7,552 bases of DNA. Source: an uncultured Bacteroidales bacterium (lineage in GTDB: Bacteria > Bacteroidota > Bacteroidia > Bacteroidales > Paludibacteraceae). The notes below the pieces were generated by a model, which was not told the DNA's origin, searched no databases, and worked only from the letters and a program-made list of their open reading frames with translations. The DNA is taken from assembly GCA_903929065.1 (NCBI GenBank), contig CAIYTJ010000684.1, forward strand, positions 1 through 7,552, written 5' to 3'. Below are positions 1 to 7,495 of this stretch, piece by piece. The first letter of the stretch is position 1. Each line of letters starts with the position of its first letter. The translations under genes and the position numbers were made by a program.

Positions 1-1051
1 CACTTTCCCATTCATTGATTTGCTGATAATGAAAATGACTTTGCGGTTTTCCGACAAATTGCGACAAAAACTCAGCAGCTTTCTGAATACAGCGGCCATC
101 GGCAGATTTTACATTATATAAATCAATGCCCAATGTTTTTGCCATAAAACACATATCCAATATATGGGTTAAATTGAAAGTTGAATAGCCCAATGCAGTA
201 GTGCGAGCCAATTCCAGCGGTTGTTTCCCATCCGGTTCAATCTGTGTAAAAAGCCGGCGAGATGGAAAATCATGAATGTATTTTTTGGCCACATCTTCTT
301 TTCCTACAAAAAGCGCATACCGGGTTGCCTGAACATCAAAAGCTGTTCCGTGATTATTTTTTGCCGTGTATTCTTCATTGCCGATTTCATTCGTCATCAT
401 CCAGTTCAGGTAATCTGTAAACCAGTTTTTCAACCCATCAGCAACTGCCGGAGTGAATGATTTCGAGTTTTTAAGCAATTCCACACCGTCGAGCATTTCT
501 ACAAATGAATAGGTGTCGATAATGCCTTCACCACGACCTTTTCCGTTATTTCGACCGGAAATGGTTTGTCCGAAATTCATATTCGGATTCATTTTGGTGG
601 AAGGGTTCAGAAACCACAATTTCAGATTCTGTACGGCCTTTGCAGCATATTTTTCGTCGGAAGTGAGGTAATAAGCCAGCGACAAAGTTGTTATGCTTTT
701 AGCCATGCTTCCCAAAATACCACGGTCGAACTTATCAATTTCACGATTCACCACGCCATCTTTACGGATGTAGGGTCCACTTGGATTTTTGGGATCGGGC
801 CACCAATAACGACCGGCACTAATATAATCGTGTTTATCACCGCTTGGAGGAATCGTTTCTTTGTCCATTACTGTCAACAAATTTGCAGATAATGCTCTGT
901 CGGCTTCTTTGAAAATCTTATCAGTTGCATCCGAAAATGATTTTTTTTCCTTCTTCAGAATTTCCTCATTCCAAATTCTGGTTTGACTTTGAACATTGAA
1001 TGCAATAAACAGAACCGCTGAAACACATACCTTAAAAACACTTTTTTTCAT
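1..1051 (-). CDS. Alginate-lyase-superfamily polysaccharide lyase (PF05426, PL38-like), 3' end cut off by window edge
   Basis: The reading frame opens with ATG at 1051 and stays open to base 1, giving 350 residues of a secreted protein whose C-terminus lies outside the window. Residues 1-22 form a signal peptide (lysines, then a hydrophobic core), probably cleaved before Q21 or Q23. Residues 73-87 (KHDYISAGRYWWPDP) match the hallmark HDY...YWWPdP block of the Alginate_lyase family, an alpha/alpha-barrel fold that cleaves polyuronates by beta-elimination. A second hallmark, NNHGTAFDVQ, spans residues 232-241, followed by ELART...GYS at 280-290. By analogy with PL5 and PL38 enzymes, N233, H234, R283 and Y289 are the likely charge-neutralising and catalytic residues, and all are present. 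The substrate could be alginate, glucuronan or another uronate polymer; sequence alone does not decide. It starts 61 bp after the acetylesterase gene and is probably last or near-last of the visible operon. Whether it carries a T9SS tail cannot be seen. Confidence 0.88.
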   Translation of the reverse strand, partial: MKKSVFKVCVSAVLFIAFNVQSQTRIWNEEILKKEKKSFSDATDKIFKEADRALSANLLTVMDKETIPPSGDKHDYISAGRYWWPDPKNPSGPYIRKDGVVNREIDKFDRGILGSMAKSITTLSLAYYLTSDEKYAAKAVQNLKLWFLNPSTKMNPNMNFGQTISGRNNGKGRGEGIIDTYSFVEMLDGVELLKNSKSFTPAVADGLKNWFTDYLNWMMTNEIGNEEYTAKNNHGTAFDVQATRYALFVGKEDVAKKYIHDFPSRRLFTQIEPDGKQPLELARTTALGYSTFNLTHILDMCFMAKTLGIDLYNVKSADGRCIQKAAEFLSQFVGKPQSHFHYQQINEWES

Positions 1052-1112
1052 AAAAACTAAGTAAGAACAGATTATTTCTTCTTTAAATGATTGATGTTAA
1101 GCTATAAATTGA

Positions 1113-2666
1113 TTAATATTTTGTCGTTCTGATTCCTGCTGTGATCATTGGAAAGTCGTCGGTACGGAATGGTGATGCAGGTAAACCGGTACTGTTGGTA
1201 AGGTTTGTTTCAGGCCAGTTTTCCCAACCATAACGAACTGCAACAGGCGATGTAACACCTTCAGCATAAACAATAACCTGAGTATTCTTAATTTCAGCCT
1301 TTGCCGGTACGAAGTTTTTGTCTGTACCACAAATGGAGAATCCTTTCAGTTCACCTTCAGCTTTCAAACCGCCATACAAAAAATCAAATGACAAAATTGC
1401 CTGATTGGCTTTAAAATCAACCTTTTTATATACAGGACCAGAATAAGGTATATCAAAACCATAAACTGTGTTGAATGCAATTGCTGCCAACCGATTTCCT
1501 ACCGGTTCTTTGTGAGTAGGGTGAATGTTCGTTTTATTGCCTAAGTCAATTGCCACAGCCATTCCGGTATTTTTTAGTTTTTGCCATGTCAGCAATTGCG
1601 CTTCGCGAAGTTCAGGCCATGTTGGTCTGTTTCTTGAATCGGCATTAGCATAACCTGGAAGCTGAACAAACAAAAACGGCATATCCGGATTTTTAAAATA
1701 CGAACGCCATTCCTGAATCATTGCCGGAAACAACGTGCGATATTGTTCGGCACGCGGTGAATTATGTTCGCCCTGGTACCATAAAGCACCTTTCACCGAA
1801 TATGGAATTACACGTTGCAACATAGTACTATACAAACCATAAGGACGATTGTAATTTTGCTCACCCATAGGTTCTTTTGGATTTTTGGCATTCTTATTTC
1901 CAGCTTTAACGGAATCCTGATACGATTTCAGGTCTTTTTCGTAGTCTGAAACTAATTCAAGATATTTTGTTTTCCCTAATTTTGAGAAATAATTTTCGTA
2001 ATTTTCAACAATCGGAGCTAATTCCGGATTTTTCAACAGTGATTCCCGGGTCATCCAGGTTTCTGCTCCTGAACCACCTTTATAACAACATATTAGTCCA
2101 ACAGGAACGTTCAGCTTTGCCTGTAAATTTTTGGCGAAATAGTAGGCCACAGCTGAAATTTTCTCCACATTTTCAGTAGTTGCCGTACGCCAATTCATGT
2201 CACCACGGTTTTTATCACCTTCGTAAGCTTTATATGGAACCATCACAAAACGAATATTTTTGTTGACAGCACGGGCAATTTCATCTTTCCCATTATCCGA
2301 ATTGACAAGCATAAAGGCCATGTTGGATTGTCCACCAGCCAGCCATACTTCACCAACATAAATTTCGTTCAATTTGATGGTGTCTTTAGCCGAAATTACG
2401 TTCATTGCATACGGACCACCTTCTTTTAAAGCCGACAATTCAACACTCCATGTTCCACTTTTATCACTTTTGGATTGATATTGTTTTCCCTGAATACTAA
2501 CCGTCACATTTGCTGCAGCAGATGAAGTTCCCCAAACGTTTACTTTCGAATTCCGTTGCAAAACTGCGCCTTCGTTGAAAATTTCTGCAAGTTTAAGATT
2601 TTGTGCATTTAAACCGATGAATAGCAGCCACACAAAACAAGATGAAATTAATGTTGTTTTTTTCAT
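1113..2666 (-). CDS. Sialate O-acetylesterase-type SGNH esterase, secreted
   Basis: This 517-residue protein has a signal peptide ending near A21, with glutamine at +1 as is common for Bacteroidota signal peptidase I substrates. Residues 23-100 form the beta-rich N-terminal domain usual in this family (the opening block includes EGAVLQR). The SGNH hydrolase core (SASA, PF03629) follows: GQSNM at 112-116 holds the nucleophile S114, KGGSGAETW at 196-204 is the glycine block, ALWYQGEHN at 294-302 is the third conserved block, and NIHPTHK at 380-386 carries the catalytic H382. The usual residue before IHP is aspartate; here it is N380. The end (GLPASPFRTDDFP, 493-505) is typical of full-length members, so the gene looks intact. 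Such enzymes remove O-acetyl groups from sugars, and in glycan-degradation loci often from plant or algal polysaccharides rather than sialic acid. No T9SS tail is present, so the periplasm is the likely site. It starts 10 bp after the preceding stop, which suggests co-transcription with the esterase upstream. Confidence 0.92.
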   Translation of the reverse strand: MKKTTLISSCFVWLLFIGLNAQNLKLAEIFNEGAVLQRNSKVNVWGTSSAAANVTVSIQGKQYQSKSDKSGTWSVELSALKEGGPYAMNVISAKDTIKLNEIYVGEVWLAGGQSNMAFMLVNSDNGKDEIARAVNKNIRFVMVPYKAYEGDKNRGDMNWRTATTENVEKISAVAYYFAKNLQAKLNVPVGLICCYKGGSGAETWMTRESLLKNPELAPIVENYENYFSKLGKTKYLELVSDYEKDLKSYQDSVKAGNKNAKNPKEPMGEQNYNRPYGLYSTMLQRVIPYSVKGALWYQGEHNSPRAEQYRTLFPAMIQEWRSYFKNPDMPFLFVQLPGYANADSRNRPTWPELREAQLLTWQKLKNTGMAVAIDLGNKTNIHPTHKEPVGNRLAAIAFNTVYGFDIPYSGPVYKKVDFKANQAILSFDFLYGGLKAEGELKGFSICGTDKNFVPAKAEIKNTQVIVYAEGVTSPVAVRYGWENWPETNLTNSTGLPASPFRTDDFPMITAGIRTTKY

Positions 2667-2676
2667 TTCAGAAATA

Positions 2677-5031
2677 TTATTTGATAATTACTTTAAAATT
2701 AGATTCTGCTTGTGGAGTTTTAATTTTCACAATAAATAATCCGGACTGATTGATACTGAATGATTTTTCTTTAGTCTGTAAAATAATTCTTCCAATACAA
2801 TCATACAGGGAAGTTGATGTTGATTCAAGCGATTCAATATTAATCGAATTTCCGGTTTGTTTAAATTTAATGGAAGAATTATCTGTTTGAATTTGAGTTC
2901 CGGTTTGTAAATTTATTACTTCTGAAAGAAAAGCAATTACTTCAGTTTCCATTTGGGTATTATAAGCATCGGGGAATCCACCATGAACGCCACCGGGCAC
3001 AGTCAGAAATTTATTTTTCACTCCGAATGACTGAAGCTTAGCCTGTAATTCAACTGACTGGCTGTATGGAATTGTTGGGTCAGCATCTCCGTGAATAATG
3101 TACGTTGGTGGAGTTTGAGCATTTACCATTTCGAAAGGTGAAAGTGATTTTATAAAAACTGTATCGTTGGCATGTGGTCCAAGCCATGCCACCATTCCGG
3201 GGTAAACAGGTGCAAATGTCATCAAATTGGCAGCTCCATATTTGTCAATTACAGCCATCACTTTAATTGTACCCGGATATTGCGGACAATCATTGTCGTA
3301 GATTCGGTTGTTTTGCAGGTAACCACCGGTGAGAGCTAAATGTCCGCCTGCCGACCCACCCTGAAAAATGATTTTATTCCGGTCGATATGCAGTTCGTCA
3401 GCATGATTCAGTAAGTATTGCATAGCTCCACGCACATCTTCAACGGCAGCAGGAGCAAGGGTTTCATTGCGCATTCGGTATTCCACATTAGCCACCGCCC
3501 AGCCCTGATTAAAATACATATTGAAACCGCCCTGTTCTTCCTTAAAACCGCCTACCCAGCCACCACCATGCATATTGATAACTACCGGAACCGGTTTGAC
3601 GGCATCGCTCGGGTAATAAATATCCATGCGGCAATTGGTGCTGTTTACATTTTTATAAACTACGTCAATTAATCCGTTGAAATTAGCAGGATAAGCCACC
3701 GAGTGAATCGTCTGGAAATTTAATGTTATAGTCTTTGAAAGATTTGAGGCATTTCCAGCTTCACTAAAAGTTCCGGCTGAAATACTCAACGTGTAATTTT
3801 TATTGGCTGAACTGTTGGTTGTAAGAGTTACCGGCATTGTGACTGTTGCTCCCGAAAACTTGCAACTATCCAGCGGAAGTGAAACTCCATTCAGTAAAAT
3901 TGTACCACTTCCTTTTTGAACATTCTTATTAAAGGTAAGTGAAATAGTCTTCTTCAGGTTCGAAAAACAGATTTCACTTTCAGCAGGCGAAGAACTTCTG
4001 AGTGTCAGATCAAGGGTTTCCTGAAGTGTGCGTGTGACAATTTTATAGATATAAAGTCCGCTTCCGGTATTGTTGGCAATGCGTAACTTTGTTTCCGAAC
4101 TTCTTGGCAAAGGAATGACATAAACGCTATCGGGAGTTTTGATGGTGTTATAAGTTCCAATGGTTTGCCACGCATTATTTACCCATTCATCCAACCGGAA
4201 ACTCATTGCTGTTGTGCCGGTTACAGCATGAATTTCAACTTCACCGACAGTTGTTAGCGTTGGAAATTCAATTGCACCTGATTGTGTATTCCGGTCAACT
4301 GCAATTCGGTTTGTATGCGTTTCGCCCGATGGACAAGTCATTGTGCCGGTATACAAAAAGGCTTTCACAAGATTGAATCCATTTATAGTCGACGATGGAT
4401 AATTGCCTGTTGTATAGGCTGTCGTAGCAACAGTTCCCCATGTTCCATCCCCAAAATTGGTACTGATTTTTGCCACCGAAGTATTGATCGGGGGTGTCAC
4501 CGAGCCGCTGTATTTTGAAAGTTCAATATCGTCAACCACAAACCAACCCGCATTTACTAGATTTGGATCTGTTGAAACTGTTGCATAAAAGATGACTTTC
4601 ATATTCGCTGATGCATCTTTGATTGGAACAATTATTTTTGAAAAACCCGGAGTAGCTGTTTTATACGGGAAATCAAAAGCATTATAAGTACTGATTATAG
4701 TTGTGTCAGTACCAATAATTTTACCAACATACAACGTCATATAGGTGGCATTTGCATTTTTAGACACATAAAATGAAAGTGTATCCGCTCCTGAGAACTG
4801 AGGACTTATCAAATTTTTACCATATCTTCCTGAACCAGCTGGATCGAATTTAGCAGCATTTGCACCTGAAAAAGAAAGCCCTGTGTGGTTTACACTGCTC
4901 GTAGCACTACACTGACGAGTCCAACCAGCTGGAGAAGTCGTTGCAAATCCTTCCTGAAACTGGTATTCTGTAGCATTTAGGAAAGAAATAGCAATGAGAG
5001 TATATAAAAATGCAAATACAATTTTTTTCAT
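2677..5031 (-). CDS. Multidomain T9SS-exported alpha/beta-hydrolase esterase (BD-FAE / CE-like)
   Basis: This is a 784-residue modular enzyme. A signal peptide (1-20) is cleaved after LNA. Residues 22-174 resemble the choice-of-anchor-J / cleaved-adhesin beta-sandwich (GWTRQC near the start, WFVVDDIEL at the end). Residues 185-337 form a second beta-sandwich related to residues 468-622 of the upstream protein. Residues 342-440 look like a Big_5/SbsA-type Ig-like domain. The catalytic domain spans about 448-710: HGGGW (488-492) for the oxyanion hole, GGSAGGH (558-564) with nucleophile S560, HGDADPTIPY (647-656) with likely acid D651, and GGVHGGF (680-686) with H683. This arrangement fits the BD-FAE/hormone-sensitive-lipase-like esterases, which release acyl or aromatic esters from polysaccharides. 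Residues 712-784 resemble a T9SS type A sorting domain, which predicts export to the surface or medium. The exact ester cleaved (acetyl, feruloyl, methyl) is not determinable. A 15-bp hairpin lies just before the start codon. Confidence 0.9.
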   Translation of the reverse strand: MKKIVFAFLYTLIAISFLNATEYQFQEGFATTSPAGWTRQCSATSSVNHTGLSFSGANAAKFDPAGSGRYGKNLISPQFSGADTLSFYVSKNANATYMTLYVGKIIGTDTTIISTYNAFDFPYKTATPGFSKIIVPIKDASANMKVIFYATVSTDPNLVNAGWFVVDDIELSKYSGSVTPPINTSVAKISTNFGDGTWGTVATTAYTTGNYPSSTINGFNLVKAFLYTGTMTCPSGETHTNRIAVDRNTQSGAIEFPTLTTVGEVEIHAVTGTTAMSFRLDEWVNNAWQTIGTYNTIKTPDSVYVIPLPRSSETKLRIANNTGSGLYIYKIVTRTLQETLDLTLRSSSPAESEICFSNLKKTISLTFNKNVQKGSGTILLNGVSLPLDSCKFSGATVTMPVTLTTNSSANKNYTLSISAGTFSEAGNASNLSKTITLNFQTIHSVAYPANFNGLIDVVYKNVNSTNCRMDIYYPSDAVKPVPVVINMHGGGWVGGFKEEQGGFNMYFNQGWAVANVEYRMRNETLAPAAVEDVRGAMQYLLNHADELHIDRNKIIFQGGSAGGHLALTGGYLQNNRIYDNDCPQYPGTIKVMAVIDKYGAANLMTFAPVYPGMVAWLGPHANDTVFIKSLSPFEMVNAQTPPTYIIHGDADPTIPYSQSVELQAKLQSFGVKNKFLTVPGGVHGGFPDAYNTQMETEVIAFLSEVINLQTGTQIQTDNSSIKFKQTGNSINIESLESTSTSLYDCIGRIILQTKEKSFSINQSGLFIVKIKTPQAESNFKVIIK

Positions 5032-5044
5032 TTTAGAGATATTG

Positions 5045-5085
5045 TTAGTAAGAATATCAACATAAAATGCTGATATTCTTACTAA
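5045..5085 (-). promoter_or_regulatory. Perfect 15-bp inverted repeat (hairpin) in the gap before the esterase gene
   Basis: The arm TTAGTAAGAATATCA at 5045-5059 is exactly complementary to TGATATTCTTACTAA at 5071-5085, with an 11-nt centre. Inside the centre, three more pairs (5061-5063 with 5067-5069) are possible beyond one A/C mismatch. On the transcribed minus strand the stem begins 10 nt after the stop codon of the 799-residue protein gene and ends 13 nt before the ATG of the 784-residue esterase gene. No T-rich run follows the stem, so a canonical rho-independent terminator is unlikely. It could shape mRNA stability, limit translation of the esterase gene, or bind a regulator as DNA. 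The symmetry is seen directly; the role is inferred. Confidence 0.6.
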
Positions 5086-5095
5086 ATAAGTAGAC

Positions 5096-7495
5096 TTATT
5101 TAATTGTTATCTTCTGAATAATATTTTTACCATCTTTATTGGTAAAGTTCACTATATATAATCCACTTGCCAGATTTGTGTTAATGGTGTTTACAGATTT
5201 AGCATGAAAAACTAGTGAACCTTGTAAATTGTAGATTTGAATATCACCAGCTTCTGAAACTGAAACAGTTTTCGCTGTAACTTTTAATTTGGCTGAAATT
5301 TCATGTTGGTTAAGTCCCGTTCCAAGGTCAGCAGTAGTAGTTGCTGAAGCTGAAGCTGAATCATCAGATGAACTAAAATTTGTAATTGCATCTCCTTTGG
5401 CAACAACCTTATATGTGTAAGATGTGCTAGGGAGGAGTCCTATAATGGTTAAACTCTCTGTTCCTTGTCCGCTCGCAAAGTTTGTTCCAACCAGAGTTGT
5501 ACCTTGATATATTTTTACATAATAACCTAATGCATTATCAACTTTTGTCCATTTTGCAGTAAATGAAGTTGCAAGAATGTCAGATGCTGAACCTACGGTT
5601 GGAATAGAAAGTTTAGGAGGTATAATTGCCACATACGGATTTACCTGAACATCCCAAAGGTTTACACTTCCACTTTGATTCGTCATTATTCTGATTGTTT
5701 TTGCAGAGTTGTAAGCTAAATTGAATGTAAAAAGCTTAGTTGTTAACTTCGCACATGAAGTAAGTGTGTTTGGAATATCAGTTGCAGTTGTGCCATCCCA
5801 TGTTTGAAGTTTAAAACCACTATTATCTGTGCCAACATTTGATTTAATATTTATTTGACCAACAGTTGGTAATTGAGGAAGTTGTAAATATGCAGTGGCA
5901 TCATTGAATGAGATCCGACCAATAGAAGGATTTCCATTACCATCAATTATACCAGCTCCTCCAATACCAGCTGTTGAACTAACAACAATTGCAAGTCCTG
6001 TAAACGTTCCATCCGTCGTTCCATCAAAAAGTTTTTTAGTGACATTTAATGGACCAGCTACTTGGTCAGTCCAATCTGAAAAAATCTCTTTAACATATGG
6101 CTTTAATGCAATAAATGAAGGTGACAGATCGGAAGTAAAACCTGCTGATGTTGTGACTTTATAAGTGTATAAAAGGCCTTCTGATAATCCAGAAATCAGA
6201 GCTACAGAAGATGCCTGACCAGAAATACTGGTTGTACTTAATAAATCGGCGCCCTGATAAACCAACACACTATAACCCGTGGCATTACTTACCGGAGTCC
6301 ATACCGCATTAAAACTTGTTCCTGTGATAACTGCGGCACCACTTATTGAAGGAATAGCAGAAGTGAAAGTTGTAGAAGTAACCGGATCTGAGTCAGCTAA
6401 AGTGGTACCATCTCCTTTTGCAACAACTTTGTAAGTGTATGTTAATCCTGCAGTTAATCCTGAAATGACTGCACTTGTAGTTGCATTGCTAACATTTGTG
6501 GTGCTTAGTAATGTAGATCCCTGATAGAGCAGAATATTATAACTCAATGCATTATTTGTGGATGGTAATGACCAATTTGCAGTAAAACTGGTACCAGTGA
6601 TATTGGTTGCAGAACTAACGGTTGGTGCATTGGCTTGAGTCATACCTGATTTTACAACATCTGACCAATTATTACTAAAACGAATGCCTGCAATTTTACC
6701 ACCAATTCCTGGACGCTGACGAATAACCAGACCTTTTATTGATTTTAATGCTGCAGTAAATGTTGTGCTGTAATTGCTTAAGGGCGTTGCAGATGTTTCA
6801 AGTATTCCTAAACCAGGATTTACATATAATGCATTTGATTCTGTACCTGTAGCTGCAACATTTATCTTAGCTACTACAAAATAGGTTGTGCCAATTGCTA
6901 AGTCTTGAGACCATGCTGCTGTTGGAATATCACTCACACCACTAAAACCAATGCCAACATTATAATATCCCGCATTAGCTGAGGCTTTAATAAATATGCG
7001 TCCTCGTTGAGCATTTCCAGTGTAATTAGAATCAAATCCAAAAAAATCAACTCCTGAACCTGCAACAGCAGAAAAATTAATCAACATACCTGCATAAAAA
7101 GTTCCTACATAATCTGTAGCCAATGTAGTTAAGCTGTAAACTGAAGTTCGAAAAGTTGAACTAGCTACATTTGGGTCAGCCGCAATATTCGGATCTAATA
7201 AAATAGCCTTTCCTGCATTGTTATCAATATAAGATGAATAGTTCAATGTGCTTGCTTCAACAACAGGAGAGACGCCTCCACCTTCACCAGCTGTTAATTT
7301 TCCACTCCTATTCCACGCATTAGGATTAATTGTTGCTGTTCCCGAGGTATAAATACCATTTTCTAATGCAGGATTAACCCCAATCGCCGTTGGTTTAAAA
7401 AACTGCGGATAATCAATTGGTAATGTCTGAGGATAAGTCGCTTTTGCAATTTCAAACAATAAACTAAGCACTAATAATAATGTAATTCTTTTCAT
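5096..7495 (-). CDS. Large T9SS-exported FN3-repeat protein, probable surface glycan-binding or adhesion protein
   Basis: This 799-residue secreted protein has no recognisable catalytic domain. A signal peptide covers 1-19 (cleavage after AKA). Residues 20-283 are rich in beta-strand-like, Gly/Ser/Ala/Asn-rich sequence and end in KIAGIRFSNNWSDVVK, a closing motif that I associate with LamG/concanavalin-like jelly-roll domains of Bacteroidota surface proteins; this assignment is tentative. Two FN3-like modules follow at about 290-379 and 380-466, each with a YQG strand and a YTYKV strand. Residues 468-622 form a beta-sandwich related to one in the downstream esterase. A third FN3-like module lies at 626-722, and residues 725-799 resemble a T9SS type A sorting domain (IQIYNLQG, ASGLYIVNF, QKITIK). 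It is the first gene visible in the cluster, 64 bp before the esterase gene, with only 57 bp of upstream DNA in view. A polysaccharide-binding or scaffolding role at the surface fits the context but is inferred. It could also be an adhesin unrelated to glycan use. Confidence 0.85.
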   Translation of the reverse strand: MKRITLLLVLSLLFEIAKATYPQTLPIDYPQFFKPTAIGVNPALENGIYTSGTATINPNAWNRSGKLTAGEGGGVSPVVEASTLNYSSYIDNNAGKAILLDPNIAADPNVASSTFRTSVYSLTTLATDYVGTFYAGMLINFSAVAGSGVDFFGFDSNYTGNAQRGRIFIKASANAGYYNVGIGFSGVSDIPTAAWSQDLAIGTTYFVVAKINVAATGTESNALYVNPGLGILETSATPLSNYSTTFTAALKSIKGLVIRQRPGIGGKIAGIRFSNNWSDVVKSGMTQANAPTVSSATNITGTSFTANWSLPSTNNALSYNILLYQGSTLLSTTNVSNATTSAVISGLTAGLTYTYKVVAKGDGTTLADSDPVTSTTFTSAIPSISGAAVITGTSFNAVWTPVSNATGYSVLVYQGADLLSTTSISGQASSVALISGLSEGLLYTYKVTTSAGFTSDLSPSFIALKPYVKEIFSDWTDQVAGPLNVTKKLFDGTTDGTFTGLAIVVSSTAGIGGAGIIDGNGNPSIGRISFNDATAYLQLPQLPTVGQINIKSNVGTDNSGFKLQTWDGTTATDIPNTLTSCAKLTTKLFTFNLAYNSAKTIRIMTNQSGSVNLWDVQVNPYVAIIPPKLSIPTVGSASDILATSFTAKWTKVDNALGYYVKIYQGTTLVGTNFASGQGTESLTIIGLLPSTSYTYKVVAKGDAITNFSSSDDSASASATTTADLGTGLNQHEISAKLKVTAKTVSVSEAGDIQIYNLQGSLVFHAKSVNTINTNLASGLYIVNFTNKDGKNIIQKITIK
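6098..6628 (-). repeat. Two tandem FN3-like modules within the 799-residue protein
   Basis: Residues 290-379 and 380-466 of the large exported protein are two adjacent repeats. Each contains a GTSF-A-W strand, a YQG-LLSTT segment, an ISGL turn and a YTYKV strand. A third, related copy (626-722, at 5620-5330) is separated from them by the non-FN3 beta-sandwich module at 6094-5630. The copies are clearly diverged at protein level, although short stretches stay alike in DNA (for example around 5393-5420 and 6411-6440), so they are old duplications rather than recent ones. Confidence 0.7.

Noticed and set aside
221..892. Plus-strand open frames at 221-460 and 566-892
   Set aside because: They lie antisense within the lyase gene, have no family signature or signal peptide, and read as complementary-strand shadows of a well-supported coding frame.
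1052..1112. Possible terminator or promoter between the acetylesterase and lyase genes
   Set aside because: I found no convincing stem followed by a T run and no clear TAnnTTTG match in the 61 bp.
1145..1330. Minus-strand 61-residue open frame inside the acetylesterase gene
   Set aside because: It is an out-of-frame overlap with the conserved C-terminal part of the esterase and has no recognisable product.
5045..5085. Reading the intergenic hairpin as a rho-independent terminator
   Set aside because: The stem is AT-rich with only three G/C pairs, and the bases after it on the transcribed strand (CAATATCTC) are not a T run.
1967..6164. Plus-strand open frames at 1967-2179, 3418-3672, 4282-4518 and 5895-6164
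   Set aside because: All are antisense to confident coding sequence, short, and lack domain or export signals.
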